A program made the position numbers and the translations under genes. Positions 18,355 through 27,747 of a stretch of DNA of 64,000 bases are shown here, one piece after another; position 1 is the stretch's first letter; every line of letters starts with the position of its first letter. The notes under the pieces were generated by a model. It was not told the DNA's origin and ran no database searches. It worked only from the letters and a program-made list of their open reading frames with translations. Source of the stretch: Cytophagales bacterium. Its GTDB lineage: Bacteria; Bacteroidota; Bacteroidia; Cytophagales; Spirosomataceae. Location: contig JAAFJP010000029.1 of NCBI GenBank assembly GCA_013298125.1, positions 1-64,000 on the forward strand. The letters run 5' to 3'.

Positions 18355-19368
18355 ATGGATAATATTACATTTAGTTCAAGTTCAAGTAAACCTAAATTTC
18401 AACAATTGATTGAATATGTTGTCGGTCTGATTGAGGATGGAGGATTGGTGCGTGGGCAAAAATTACCCTCTATCAATGAGGTCTCCGCCAACTCTGGGAT
18501 TGCCCGTATGACTGTTGCGAAGGCGTACGAAGAATTGCGTGAGATGGGTTTGGTAAGTTCACATCACGGGAAGGGTTTTTATGTGGCAAGTACTGATACT
18601 CGTAATCAACTCAATATTTTTGTGTTGTTTGATGCTCTTACGCCTTACAAAGAAATTTTGTACGATAATCTCATTGCGGGTTTAGGCGGAAATGTGAATG
18701 TAAATATCTTTTTTCATCATCATAATTTGAAGGTTTTTGAAAGCCTTTTGGTGAATAATATTGGCTCGTATAATTATTACGTTGTGATGCCACATTTCAA
18801 CGTTGATACTTCAAAATTACTGCAAGAAATTCCCAAAGAAAAACTCCTGATTCTGGATATTGATGCTCCAAAATTAGGAAATGATTATGCTATCTTATAT
18901 CAAGATTTTGAAAGAAATATCTACAATGGACTCTCCAAAGCCACTTTATTGATAAAAAAATACGAAACGTTTTCTTTGGTTTTGAGTAGCAAAAACTTTC
19001 AATATACTCCCGTGGGGATTATTAATGGTTTTGAAAAATATTGTAAAGAACAGGCTATCAGCTATGAGATTATTTCTAATTTGGAAGAAGAAGAACACCT
19101 CCAAAAAGACCATGCTTATTTAGTTTTTCGAGAAAATGATTTAGTTAGATTCATCAATTGGTCGAATAAAAAAGGATGGAAATTGGGTGAGGATATTGGG
19201 CTAATTTCGTACGACGATACCCCCATCAAAGAGATTTTGGCGGAAGGAATCACAGTAATTTCAAACGATTTTGCTCTCATGGGGAAGCGAGCGGCGGAGA
19301 TGATTTTGACCAGAGAAAAAGGGCGTTTTGTGAATGAGAGTCGGTTTATTGAGCGGAGGTCTTTGTAA
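18355..19368 (+). CDS. GntR-family regulator with LacI-type sensor domain
   Basis: The 337-residue protein has an N-terminal GntR winged helix (about 10-80) with GQKLPSINEVSANSGIARMTVAKAYEELREMGLVSSHHGKGFYV. A periplasmic-binding-protein-like domain follows (about 85-330) with IGLISYDDTPIKEILAEGITVISNDFALMGKRAAEMIL. This combination is common in Bacteroidota regulators of sugar use. The gene is divergent from the esterase/SMP-30 gene and convergent with the CE1-GH5 gene, ending 2 bases from it. Both neighbours act on plant polysaccharide by prediction, so they are the likely targets (inference). Confidence 0.85.
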   Translation: MDNITFSSSSSKPKFQQLIEYVVGLIEDGGLVRGQKLPSINEVSANSGIARMTVAKAYEELREMGLVSSHHGKGFYVASTDTRNQLNIFVLFDALTPYKEILYDNLIAGLGGNVNVNIFFHHHNLKVFESLLVNNIGSYNYYVVMPHFNVDTSKLLQEIPKEKLLILDIDAPKLGNDYAILYQDFERNIYNGLSKATLLIKKYETFSLVLSSKNFQYTPVGIINGFEKYCKEQAISYEIISNLEEEEHLQKDHAYLVFRENDLVRFINWSNKKGWKLGEDIGLISYDDTPIKEILAEGITVISNDFALMGKRAAEMILTREKGRFVNESRFIERRSL

Positions 19369-19370
19369 CC

Positions 19371-21548
19371 CTAAAAAGCCCCCGCCCCAGAACGTACCGC
19401 CTTGATATTAATACCATAAAGCGTATTACTGATAGCATCAATGCCATAATTGGTCAAATTTCCAAAATTACCATCGGTACTCATTCTCCTACTCTGACAA
19501 CCATCATTTGTCCATTCCCAAAAAAGATACCCTATATTACTGGGAATGAGATTGTTAGGTAAAAGATTCTTGTACGAAAAACCAGACGGAGCGGCGTGTT
19601 CTATGGTAGTTCCGTCAATTCCGTAATAACATTCAGAATAACCTGTTATTGGTGTTGTATTATAATCATCCGCCCCAACTTGCTTGTTTGCTACTTCGCC
19701 CATGATGATTGGAACATTATTGGCTATCGAAGTGGCGATTTGATTTGTTTCGTTATTTACTGCCCAATACGTATGAATACTGAAAATAATATTGTGGTCA
19801 GGGTCGTGGGCAATGATTTCAGAGGCGGCTTGATTTACCAAACTTAAACTCCCTCCGCACAGTGGGGCATCTATCATTATGGGCATATGCAAACCCGCAT
19901 TTCGGATGCTTGTGATGGCGATTTTGTATTGATTTCGCCAATTCGTAAAAGCCGTAACATCGGCGGTATTGTTAGGGTCATAGCTATAACCAAAACCCAA
20001 TTCGTTTACCAAATTGAGAATGACGTGCTTTTTGTGATTATTCAAAAGTATAACTCTTGCGGGGTCAATAAACCATGACACGTAGCCGTTTGGGTCGTTG
20101 AGTTTATTAGGATTATTTGGGCAACCTCCACCTCCGTCCCAAAGGGCTACGACTGAGAAAATACGTTGAGCGGTCAGTTTTGTGATGAGTTGGTCTAAAT
20201 CTGTATTGGTGTGTGAAGTATTAGGATGTCCATTTTGAAACCAAATAATTCTCGCCATATTTGCCCCTGTCTGTGTGAATTGAGCCACTTGGTCATTTGT
20301 ACCCGAAAATTGGTAATAGTCGGTGGGAATATTTAAGCCAATCGGCACGACTTGATTTCCTAAAACATCATACAAACTTCTTCCTTGCACGTACATTGTT
20401 TGGGCAGTCGTAGCTGTGTTTGTGATACACCCTCCTACTTTTGCCGTAAAAACTGAACCGTTACTTACTTCAAGTCCAGCGTTTAGGGTAATTGATTTTC
20501 CCGCTTGATAGGTCAAATTATTGCTATTTGTACTATTGATAATGATATTGGGCGGTGCTTGGGTAGTGATATATTCCGAGGCTTTGATTTGTTGATTGAC
20601 TGTATAAGTAGCTGGTGATATGGAGGTTATGTTTACGTCGGTTATTGTAGCGGGGTAAGTCCCTTTTGAAAATGTACTAAAAAAGTTCCAAATCTCTTGT
20701 GGAGCGTCATAGTCTGCATTGGCGAGGGTGGGCCAACCGTGACCTAAGCCCGCTTTTTTTAGTCCCATCAAAATCACTTTGTTGCCCGTCCCACAAAAAG
20801 TGTGTTTGTCGATGGTGGGTGAAACTACCGTAGTTGTATATGTTGCATTATTACAATTTTTATTACTGAAAGAAGCAAAGGGCCAAGTCCAACTACTGAG
20901 GGTCGGGAAGGCGACTGTGCCGTCTGCGGGGCTATGGAGGTGCAAAATGGGCGTTTGGACATACGTACCTGTGGCAAATTGAGCATTGAGAAAAGCATTC
21001 TCGCCCCACAAATTCGCTGCTACGGGAGCTATTCCTGCAATTTTGTTTTTGGTCAAATTAGCAAGAGCTAAATGGTACGCCATAAACCCACCGCCTGAGT
21101 GTCCAGTTACATAGACTTTTGAGCGGTCAATGCCGTAAGTATTGTAGAAATAATCAATCAAATCTGAGATAAACTGCACATCGTCGGCAGCGTTTGGGTC
21201 TGGAATGGCTGAAAAACCAGCGGCAGCATCCGCATATTTATTCCATTGAACGCCCCACACCGTATTTTGAGCATCGGGATAAACTGCGATAAAATTATTG
21301 GCATCCGCAACGGCATTGAAACCCGTGTAGGACATCAATCCGCTTCCATTTCCACCGTCTCCGTGCAGAGCAATCAACAAGGGACGATTGCAGTTTAAGG
21401 GGTTACTGGGCAATCTGAACGTGAAACTACGTGTTCTGGGATTACCCGTTTGGAGGGTACTGGTTACGGAAATACTACCCGTTTGCGTTGTTTGTGCAAA
21501 GGTTAGATTTGTTAGTAAAAGGGATAGGAATGTTAGTGTTTTTTTCAT
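19371..21548 (-). CDS. secreted CE1 esterase - GH5 glycosidase fusion
   Basis: The 725-residue protein has a signal peptide (residues 1-18). A CE1/LpqC-type esterase domain follows (about 25-300) with LIALHGDGGNGSG, nucleophile GHSGGGFMAYH and His region GLGHGWP. A linker at about 315-380 looks like the '3-coathanger stack' module (YQAGKSITLNAGLEVSNGSVFTAKVGG). The C-terminal GH5-type barrel (about 390-725) has acid/base motif LVNELG near 514 and nucleophile motif IIMGEVANK near 616. GH5 proteins of this type cleave beta-mannan or related glucans, and CE1 domains remove acetyl or feruloyl esters. One chain therefore probably debranches and cuts hemicellulose. No C-terminal sorting domain is visible. 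It is convergent with the regulator gene. Confidence 0.8.
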   Translation of the reverse strand: MKKTLTFLSLLLTNLTFAQTTQTGSISVTSTLQTGNPRTRSFTFRLPSNPLNCNRPLLIALHGDGGNGSGLMSYTGFNAVADANNFIAVYPDAQNTVWGVQWNKYADAAAGFSAIPDPNAADDVQFISDLIDYFYNTYGIDRSKVYVTGHSGGGFMAYHLALANLTKNKIAGIAPVAANLWGENAFLNAQFATGTYVQTPILHLHSPADGTVAFPTLSSWTWPFASFSNKNCNNATYTTTVVSPTIDKHTFCGTGNKVILMGLKKAGLGHGWPTLANADYDAPQEIWNFFSTFSKGTYPATITDVNITSISPATYTVNQQIKASEYITTQAPPNIIINSTNSNNLTYQAGKSITLNAGLEVSNGSVFTAKVGGCITNTATTAQTMYVQGRSLYDVLGNQVVPIGLNIPTDYYQFSGTNDQVAQFTQTGANMARIIWFQNGHPNTSHTNTDLDQLITKLTAQRIFSVVALWDGGGGCPNNPNKLNDPNGYVSWFIDPARVILLNNHKKHVILNLVNELGFGYSYDPNNTADVTAFTNWRNQYKIAITSIRNAGLHMPIMIDAPLCGGSLSLVNQAASEIIAHDPDHNIIFSIHTYWAVNNETNQIATSIANNVPIIMGEVANKQVGADDYNTTPITGYSECYYGIDGTTIEHAAPSGFSYKNLLPNNLIPSNIGYLFWEWTNDGCQSRRMSTDGNFGNLTNYGIDAISNTLYGINIKAVRSGAGAF

Positions 21549-21564
21549 ATTAGTAAGATTTTTG

Positions 21565-21662
21565 GGTCACAGAGTCTCACAGAGTATTTCACGGAGTTCC
21601 ACGAAGGAAAAGATTAATTTCTTAGTGAAACTTTGTGCTAAACTTAGTGAAACTCCGTGACC
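21565..21662. repeat. inverted repeat of the CACGGAGT type
   Basis: GGTCACAGAGT at 21565-21575 and ACTCCGTGACC at 21652-21662 are inverted with one mismatch. Internal CACAGAGT and AGTGAAACT units repeat. It fills the gap between the CE1-GH5 gene and the first S74 gene. Confidence 0.65.
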
Positions 21663-21668
21663 TTAAAT

Positions 21669-23351
21669 TTATTTCCCACTCGGTAACAATGCTTTCAAGG
21701 CATTTTCAAGGGCTTGGAAACGGATTTCGTTATTCAAATTTACATTTTTTAGCTCCAAATTCGTTTTTTTCAAATCTTCTATTTCTTTCGCTAATTGTTG
21801 AATGGCAGAAATTCCCAACATCGACAAAGCCTCATAGTCCACACTTCTGAAATCGTTTACTTCTCGACCAAAGACAAAGATTTTATCGGTTGGATATTGC
21901 CAATCTTTTACCGTAAAACTTTTACCCGAAACCTCTACTACTTCCGACTGAATCTTCCCTTTTTCTGGATGAACTAACTCTATTTTATCGCCTATTTTTA
22001 TTCCGTAATCATTTAATAATGAAACATTTAGCTTTTTACTCTGTGCATCATAGACCACACTTTCTGCCAAAGCATAAATATCTGGGATGACCTGCGTTTG
22101 TTTCTTGATTACTTCTGGATAAACAGATTCTACTTGTTGAGCAATGACTTTTTTGAAGGTTTGATTGCACCAAGTAGCCACGTCTTTCATACGATAATTG
22201 GTAATTTCGATTTTTTTGAGACACTCTAAATCTTCGGAATTGTTGGAGGGGGAGAAGTCTTTTTTGATGCGGGAGTCGGAAGAAACAACAGTAAGATATG
22301 AGCCAATGACATTATTTGAACAAATTGTACCATCTGCATAAATGGCAGCATTATTGGCTAATGGTGAGGGACTTGCCCCTGAATATGGATAAAAAACGCC
22401 ATTATTTCCAAAATAAACCCCGTAGTTTACTAATACGGGTGTCCCTGTACCGACCACGTGTAATTTAGCAATTGGGTTTTCAACTCCTATGCCTACTCGG
22501 TTATTGTCACCTCTTATGATGAAGGCAGTGTAGGGATTAGATGAGCCATTACCTACCATAAATAGCCCGTTTGGATTATTTACATTGAATTTTCCTATTG
22601 CTAATGAATAATTTCCACTTGCTTTTGTATCTTGCCCCATTGCAGTTGAAACATATCCACTTGCAATTGTTGATTGACCCAATGCAAATGATAAAGTGCC
22701 TAATGCTAATGTATTAAATCCAAATGCGGTCGAATATTCTCCATTTGCTTTTGAACCGTAACCCATTGCAAATGAATATTTCCCGTAAGCAAATGTATTA
22801 AATCCCGAAGAAAAGGAAAAAAGACCAATATTATTTGCATCCCAATAGGCGGATTCATTTGAAATATCATTAATAACAGTTCCCACTCTAAAAGCCGACC
22901 TCGAAGGAATCCACATCATACGTGTACCCGCACCACTTATAGGTGCAGTGGGCGGATTTGAAGTATCATCAGAAGAAATTGTAAGTCCAACAGGAGCCAC
23001 CGACCAAAACCCACCCGTATTCGTATTCTTAATCTCATTACCGCCTAATCCTGTTTGTTGCCAAAAGTTTACGGCGGCGGTGCTTTGGGGGAGTTCTGTC
23101 CATGTGCTATTTCGTCTGTACCAATAGCTTTGGGTGGAGATGTCAAAAACCAATAATCCATCGGCTGGGGAGACAATGGTGGTTCTTTGGGCGGTGGTCA
23201 TACGTGGGGGCAAGAGTCCTTTTGTTGTACTACTCACATCCAACATTGCTGAGGCATTGGCAGGTGTATTAGTGGCACTAATGCCTACTTGGGCAAGGCT
23301 TGAAAACCCTGCAAAGAGGATTAGTATGAGGGGAATTATTTGTTTTTTCAT
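21669..23351 (-). CDS. S74 tail-fiber-type surface protein with YadA-like head repeats
   Basis: The 560-residue protein has a signal peptide ending in SLAQ and a conserved N-terminal MLDVSSTTKGLLPPRMTTAQR segment typical of Bacteroidota tail-fiber-domain proteins. Hep/Hag-like repeats at about 195-260 (SFAMGYGSKANGEYSTAFGFNTLALG) suggest a trimeric fibre. The C-terminal peptidase S74 chaperone (about 360-470) has the self-cleavage motif SSDSRIKKD. A coiled-coil tail ends the protein. S74 domains assist trimerisation and then cleave themselves off. The last 200 residues are nearly the same as in the paralogue at 24451-26166. It is probably a cell-surface fibre or adhesin. Confidence 0.8.
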   Translation of the reverse strand: MKKQIIPLILILFAGFSSLAQVGISATNTPANASAMLDVSSTTKGLLPPRMTTAQRTTIVSPADGLLVFDISTQSYWYRRNSTWTELPQSTAAVNFWQQTGLGGNEIKNTNTGGFWSVAPVGLTISSDDTSNPPTAPISGAGTRMMWIPSRSAFRVGTVINDISNESAYWDANNIGLFSFSSGFNTFAYGKYSFAMGYGSKANGEYSTAFGFNTLALGTLSFALGQSTIASGYVSTAMGQDTKASGNYSLAIGKFNVNNPNGLFMVGNGSSNPYTAFIIRGDNNRVGIGVENPIAKLHVVGTGTPVLVNYGVYFGNNGVFYPYSGASPSPLANNAAIYADGTICSNNVIGSYLTVVSSDSRIKKDFSPSNNSEDLECLKKIEITNYRMKDVATWCNQTFKKVIAQQVESVYPEVIKKQTQVIPDIYALAESVVYDAQSKKLNVSLLNDYGIKIGDKIELVHPEKGKIQSEVVEVSGKSFTVKDWQYPTDKIFVFGREVNDFRSVDYEALSMLGISAIQQLAKEIEDLKKTNLELKNVNLNNEIRFQALENALKALLPSGK

Positions 23352-23356
23352 GTTTT

Positions 23357-24280
23357 TTATTTACAATTGTTATAATTATACGTGATTGTCTCGGTACTGT
23401 ATTTATCAACACCTACCGCTTTACTCAGCAAACCCGAGGTGTTTTTTGTATTGGTATAAGTGGTTATCACTTGTTCAAAACCACCATTGGCATCTGGTAA
23501 ATTAGAAATCGTTTTCTTTACTGCATTTTTAGTTTTTGGAGTAAATCCTATTTGTCCATCACCCGCAAAATCCATGAAAAGTCCCGTAGAACCCGTTTTT
23601 TGCACAACTTCTGGAATGGCAGTTTCGTATTCAAAAAGCACAAAAGAAAGAAGTTCCCCAGGCGTTAAAACTACCTTTCCTCCTGCAATGAGCAATTCTA
23701 AGGTATAGGTGTTTACTCTCAACAAATCACCATTGGTTTCATATTCATAAGACAAATACCCATCGATGTCAAAGGGTTCACTTGTGCCATTGACTGTTAC
23801 GATTGAGGTGGTAGTAGTAGTTTGTGTGACCAGTTGTTTTTTACTATTCCATTCAAAAGTTAATACGTTTTTGAAATTGGTAATCGTGGCGGGTTTGCCC
23901 AAAATGAGACCTCCATCCTTTTTGGCGATGGTCGTTGTAGCGTTTAGTAGTAAATTATCCTTGGAATAAGTCAGAACAGTCAATGAAGAATTCGCAGGAT
24001 TTCCGATTGATACTACTGGACCATTGGCTTGGGTTTTGTCGTACGAAAGCGTGAAAGTTGTGTTGGTTGTACCGCCCGTTACGTTTACTTTTTCGATTTT
24101 TTGCTCGTTGTTATAAGAATATCCAACGGCATAACCATCACTTGAAGAAATGGTGGCAATGGAACATACGCCACCTGTTCCCGTTGAGGTAGGTTCGACA
24201 GATTCGCCACAATTAGCAAAAGTTACTACTACAAATGCACAAATGGCAATGCTGAGTTTGTTGATGAAGGTATTTTTCAT
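23357..24280 (-). CDS. hypothetical lipoprotein between S74 paralogues
   Basis: The 307-residue protein has a signal with lipobox FANC (Cys24). The mature part is rich in Thr/Asn/Gly and short beta-strand repeats, such as YAVGYSYNNEQKIEKVNV, TFTLSYDK, LTVLTYSKDNLLLNATT and YLSYEYETNGDLLRVNTY. These resemble YD/RHS-like or DUF4595-type strands seen in Bacteroidota surface lipoproteins. It lies 5 bases after the upstream paralogue's unit and directly before the second S74 gene, so the two may be co-transcribed. The function is unknown. Confidence 0.65.
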   Translation of the reverse strand: MKNTFINKLSIAICAFVVVTFANCGESVEPTSTGTGGVCSIATISSSDGYAVGYSYNNEQKIEKVNVTGGTTNTTFTLSYDKTQANGPVVSIGNPANSSLTVLTYSKDNLLLNATTTIAKKDGGLILGKPATITNFKNVLTFEWNSKKQLVTQTTTTTSIVTVNGTSEPFDIDGYLSYEYETNGDLLRVNTYTLELLIAGGKVVLTPGELLSFVLFEYETAIPEVVQKTGSTGLFMDFAGDGQIGFTPKTKNAVKKTISNLPDANGGFEQVITTYTNTKNTSGLLSKAVGVDKYSTETITYNYNNCK

Positions 24281-24312
24281 GTTGTTTGGGTTTTGGAATG
24301 TTTGTAATGTTG

Positions 24313-24437
24313 CAAAACCTCACCCGAGCGTCGGTCACCCCGACCCCTCTCCAATGGAGAGGGGAGCATTTGTCCGTTTTTTTCTCCCCTCTCCGATGGA
24401 GAGGGGTCGGGGCGACCGACGCTCGGGTGAGGTTTTG
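24313..24437. repeat. GAGAGGGG-family palindromic element, intergenic copy
   Basis: CAAAACCTCACCCGAGC and GCTCGGGTGAGGTTTTG are the exact outer arms. The inner arms are CCCCTCTCC and GGAGAGGGG. It is longer than the other copies because of an extra GCGTCGGTC segment. Confidence 0.85.
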
Positions 24438-24450
24438 TTAGACTAACAAT

Positions 24451-26166
24451 TTATTTAATCACAGATTGATTCATGGCTTTAAGCGTTGCTTCGATACTTT
24501 CGAGGCGTTTGTTGAAATCTTCTTTTTGCTTGGCATTTTCTTTTTTCATGGCTTCGTTTTCCTTCGCTAATTGTTGAATGGCTGAAATTCCCAACATCGA
24601 CAAAGCTTCATAATCCACACTTCTGAAATCGTTTACTTCTCGACCAAATACAAAGATTTTATCGGTTGGATATTGCCAATCTTTTACCGCAAAACTTTTA
24701 CCCGAAACCTCCACAACTTCCGACTGGATTTTACCTTTTTCTGGATGAACCAACTCTATTTTATCACCTACTTTTATACCGTAATTTTTTGATAATGAAA
24801 TAGATAGCTTTTTAGAAGCCGCATCATACACCACACTTTCTGCCAAAGCATAAACATCTGGAATGACAGATGTTTGCTTTTTGATAACCTCTGGATAAAC
24901 CGATTCTACCTGTTGAGCCACGACTTTTTTGAAGGTTTGATTGCCCCAAGAATCGGTGTCTTTCATTCGATAATTGGTGATTTCGATTTTACGGAGACGT
25001 GCTAAATCTTCGGCATTATTTGATAAAGAAATGATATGTTTGATACGGTTATCAGAGGCAGTTACCGTTTGTGACGCACCAATGTAAAGTGCCGATACAA
25101 TACCGTGAGTGGCATAAATGGAATTATTAGAATTTGATGAAGCTGACGAAGCCAAAGTAGTATTGCCAGGATTGAAGAAACTGGATAGACTATTTGTAGA
25201 AGGGTTAAATCCTGTAACTACTAATTGTGCTTTGGGTAATGCTGGAACAGCGGTTAATCCAATAGCTACACTGCCGTTGAGCCATGTATTACCAACGGAT
25301 TTTAAGGCATAGTTTGTAACTCCACCCGTGGCTTCTGTTAAAATACCATAATTAGTTCCAGCACCTACAACACTTGCATATAAACCATAGTTTGTAGCAC
25401 TGGTATTTGCCGCAGCACTTGTAACATATGTTGTATAACCAAAGTTATTCACCAATCCACTGGCTTTTGAGCTGGTTACTTCTGAATAAACACCATAACT
25501 TGAACCAATTTCAGAGTTAACAATTCTGCTAAATGACCCATATGGTGTTCCAACCCCAGCTTGTGTTATCTCATTATAGCTTCCCATAACAGTACTTGCA
25601 AAGGAAGCGTTTTGATAGCCATAAAAACAAATATTATTATTGCCCGTTGAGCCTGTGGTAGATAAAACACCTATGTTACTATGATAAGTTGCTGCGTTTG
25701 CATTTGCTGCGAAAGCCGCTATACCTATTGCACTGTAATTATCATTAACCAATGCGTGTGAACCAGTTACAGCTAAACCCGCTCTGAGTGGATTAATAAA
25801 ACTACCCCATCCAGCTTTAGGTACACCAGTTCCAAAAACTTCTAACTTTGCGGTTGGAGAAAGAAAATTAATACCCACATTTCCTGTGCCTCCACCAACG
25901 GGCATTAAAGCAAAATTTGAGTTTGAATACCAAATAGAATTTCCATTAATTGCTCCTCCTGATTGAAAAAGGGACATTCCTCCACCTGATGAGTTTCCGA
26001 TAGCAAGGTCGTTTCCAGCAAAAGGAGAAATGGTTGAACCAATTGTTAGTCTATTTTGAGGTGACACATTGCCAATCCCTACATTTCCTGAACTAAGAGA
26101 AAGTTGAGCGTTTACTTTTGTCATTAAAAGTAAAAAAATGACCGTTATGAGTATTGCGTTTTTCAT
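24451..26166 (-). CDS. S74 tail-fiber-type surface protein (paralogue)
   Basis: The 571-residue protein has a signal peptide ending in VNAQ. A beta-rich central region is full of Asn/Gly/Ser (ATYHSNIGVLSTTGSTG). The C-terminal S74 chaperone domain has cleavage motif ASDNRIKHI and then a segment nearly identical to the paralogue, such as VVAQQVESVYPEVIKKQT and DKIFVFGREVNDFRSVDYEALSMLG. The tail is a Lys/Glu coiled coil. The N-terminal two-thirds is unrelated to the paralogue, so the shared C-terminus looks like a duplicated or exchanged cassette. It is probably an exported trimeric fibre. Confidence 0.8.
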   Translation of the reverse strand: MKNAILITVIFLLLMTKVNAQLSLSSGNVGIGNVSPQNRLTIGSTISPFAGNDLAIGNSSGGGMSLFQSGGAINGNSIWYSNSNFALMPVGGGTGNVGINFLSPTAKLEVFGTGVPKAGWGSFINPLRAGLAVTGSHALVNDNYSAIGIAAFAANANAATYHSNIGVLSTTGSTGNNNICFYGYQNASFASTVMGSYNEITQAGVGTPYGSFSRIVNSEIGSSYGVYSEVTSSKASGLVNNFGYTTYVTSAAANTSATNYGLYASVVGAGTNYGILTEATGGVTNYALKSVGNTWLNGSVAIGLTAVPALPKAQLVVTGFNPSTNSLSSFFNPGNTTLASSASSNSNNSIYATHGIVSALYIGASQTVTASDNRIKHIISLSNNAEDLARLRKIEITNYRMKDTDSWGNQTFKKVVAQQVESVYPEVIKKQTSVIPDVYALAESVVYDAASKKLSISLSKNYGIKVGDKIELVHPEKGKIQSEVVEVSGKSFAVKDWQYPTDKIFVFGREVNDFRSVDYEALSMLGISAIQQLAKENEAMKKENAKQKEDFNKRLESIEATLKAMNQSVIK

Positions 26167-26260
26167 GATTGTATGGGTTTGAATTTGGTAAATATGAATC
26201 TATTTTTCAGCTTGTTCTATTGATTTGAGATGAGGAATACGGGATTTTAATTTCGTACTT

Positions 26261-26295
26261 TACGGAAGCCTTCGGTTAAACCGAAGGCTTCCGTA
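26261..26295. repeat. 35-bp perfect palindrome
   Basis: TACGGAAGCCTTCGGTT and its exact reverse complement flank a single A. It lies 12 bases beyond the stop of the LytTR gene and may act as its terminator or RNA 3' end, although no T-run follows. Confidence 0.7.
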
Positions 26296-26306
26296 TTTCC
26301 AAAGAA

Positions 26307-26648
26307 TTAACAAACAACTCCTTCCAAATTCCCTTGCTTACGCCTTGAAATTGAAGCAGTTAGGTCATTTGTAAGATACAAAACACATTGTGATTTATCG
26401 TAGCCTTTGATGTAAGCGGGATTGACCAAGTAGGCTCTATGACATCTGATGAATTGGTTTTCTTCCAATTGTTTTTCAAAGTGACTGATGCTACGGGCAA
26501 ATAACTTTTTCTTTCCGTTTTCGAGGTGAAAGAGGGTGTAATTATTATGCCCCTCCAACATCACGATTGTGTCGGTTTGGATATACAATTTCTGTTTTTG
26601 ATTGACCGTAACGAAAGACAACTGAGGTAATTTTGTGTGCTTTTCCAT
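26307..26648 (-). CDS. stand-alone LytTR DNA-binding protein
   Basis: The 113-residue protein consists almost entirely of a LytTR domain: IVMLEGHNNYTLFHLENGKKKLFARSISHFEKQL, then the conserved FIRCHRAYLVNPAYIKGYDK. It has no receiver or membrane domain. Such short proteins bind direct repeats upstream of target genes and are usually controlled by partner proteins or dosage. It is encoded just upstream, on the same strand, of the S74 cluster, and is preceded by a response regulator gene and a terminator. The S74 genes are candidate targets (inference). Confidence 0.85.
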   Translation of the reverse strand: MEKHTKLPQLSFVTVNQKQKLYIQTDTIVMLEGHNNYTLFHLENGKKKLFARSISHFEKQLEENQFIRCHRAYLVNPAYIKGYDKSQCVLYLTNDLTASISRRKQGNLEGVVC

Positions 26649-26860
26649 TGTAATTTTTTATGGGTTTTATGAAGGGTAAGTTTCGCAAAAAAAATATTTT
26701 TTAACGCTACAAATCTAATCCTTCAAAAACCATCAAAAAATAACCTTTTACACCCAACAGAATCGCTTAAATCCCTCATTTATACTCTTTTAGACTGTTT
26801 TGTAGAAAGTCAATACCGATAACTAATTTTTATATAACCCTTTATACACATTCATAAAAA

Positions 26861-26890
26861 AATCCCCGAGGCTTTGGGGCTTCGGGGATT
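26861..26890 (-). terminator. terminator of the response regulator gene
   Basis: AATCCCCGA and TCGGGGATT form a strong stem. On the minus strand it is followed by a T-run, directly after the response regulator stop. Confidence 0.8.
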
Positions 26891-26906
26891 TTGTAAAATA
26901 TCCTTT

Positions 26907-27542
26907 TTAATTATCTAACAATTGTTCATTAATCGCCTTCGCCACTGCCTCCGTACCGCATTGTACATGGAGTTTTTGGTAAATATTCTTCAAATGTCGC
27001 CTGACGGTTTCAATTGAAATAGTACATTCAATGCCAATCATTCTGTATGAAAATCCTTTGGTCAATAATTCCAAAATCTCTTTTTCTCTTTCAGTCAAAT
27101 GATAATTATTGGAAGGTTTTTCTACTTTTCGGAAGGTCTGCAAAACTCTTTTGGCAATCCCAGAAGACATCGGAGCTCCACCAGCAAGCACTTCTTTGAT
27201 AGCGTTGAAAAGGTGTGTCGGAGCATCTTTTTTGAGGATGTAACCGTCTGCACCGTAACTCAGGCAAGTGAAAAGTCGTTCGTCATCATCAAAAACAGTG
27301 TGCATGATGATTTTGATGTTGGGGAAGAAGTTTTTTACCTGCATTACGCCCTCAATACCATCATGTTCGGGCATATCAATATCCATAATAATAACGTCTG
27401 GTTGATGCAAAATCACCTTATTGACTATATCATAAGTATTTGAATAAGAGCCACTTACAACACATTCATTGGAACTACCGATGAGCATTTCTACCAAATC
27501 ACGGAGTTTATCATTATCTTCAAAAATAGAAATTGTCATCAT
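26907..27542 (-). CDS. NarL/FixJ-type response regulator
   Basis: The 211-residue protein has a receiver domain (about 3-120) with acidic pair E8/D9, phosphoacceptor D54 in VIIMDIDMPEHDG and Lys in YILKKDAP. A LuxR-type HTH (about 145-205) has LTEREKEILELLTKGFSYRMIGIECTISIETVRRHLKNIYQKL. It follows the sensor kinase gene on the same strand, separated by a palindromic repeat. The kinase carries a HisKA_3 domain, the usual partner of NarL-type regulators, so the two form a pair. The target genes are unknown. Confidence 0.92.
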   Translation of the reverse strand: MMTISIFEDNDKLRDLVEMLIGSSNECVVSGSYSNTYDIVNKVILHQPDVIIMDIDMPEHDGIEGVMQVKNFFPNIKIIMHTVFDDDERLFTCLSYGADGYILKKDAPTHLFNAIKEVLAGGAPMSSGIAKRVLQTFRKVEKPSNNYHLTEREKEILELLTKGFSYRMIGIECTISIETVRRHLKNIYQKLHVQCGTEAVAKAINEQLLDN

Positions 27543-27647
27543 AGTCTTTCTTCAAATGGAATGATTAGAGAATTTTTATACAAAGGAAGGCAAAAGAAAT
27601 TTCTTAGAAAATAACCCTTTTGTGTGATTGATGTTGAGAATCTGTAC

Positions 27648-27736
27648 AACCTCACCCCCAGCCCCTCTCCTTCTGAGAGGGGAGTATTCGTCCCAGTTAC
27701 TCCCCTCTCAGAAGGAGAGGGGTCGGGGGTGAGGTT
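27648..27736. repeat. GAGAGGGG-family palindromic element between kinase and regulator genes
   Basis: AACCTCACCCCCAGCCCCTC and its inverted partner (one mismatch, GTCGGGG) flank an inner TTCTGAGAGGGGAG / CTCCCCTCTCAGAA. It falls between the stop of the sensor kinase gene and the start of its response regulator. Confidence 0.85.
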
Positions 27737-27747
27737 ATGCGGTATTC

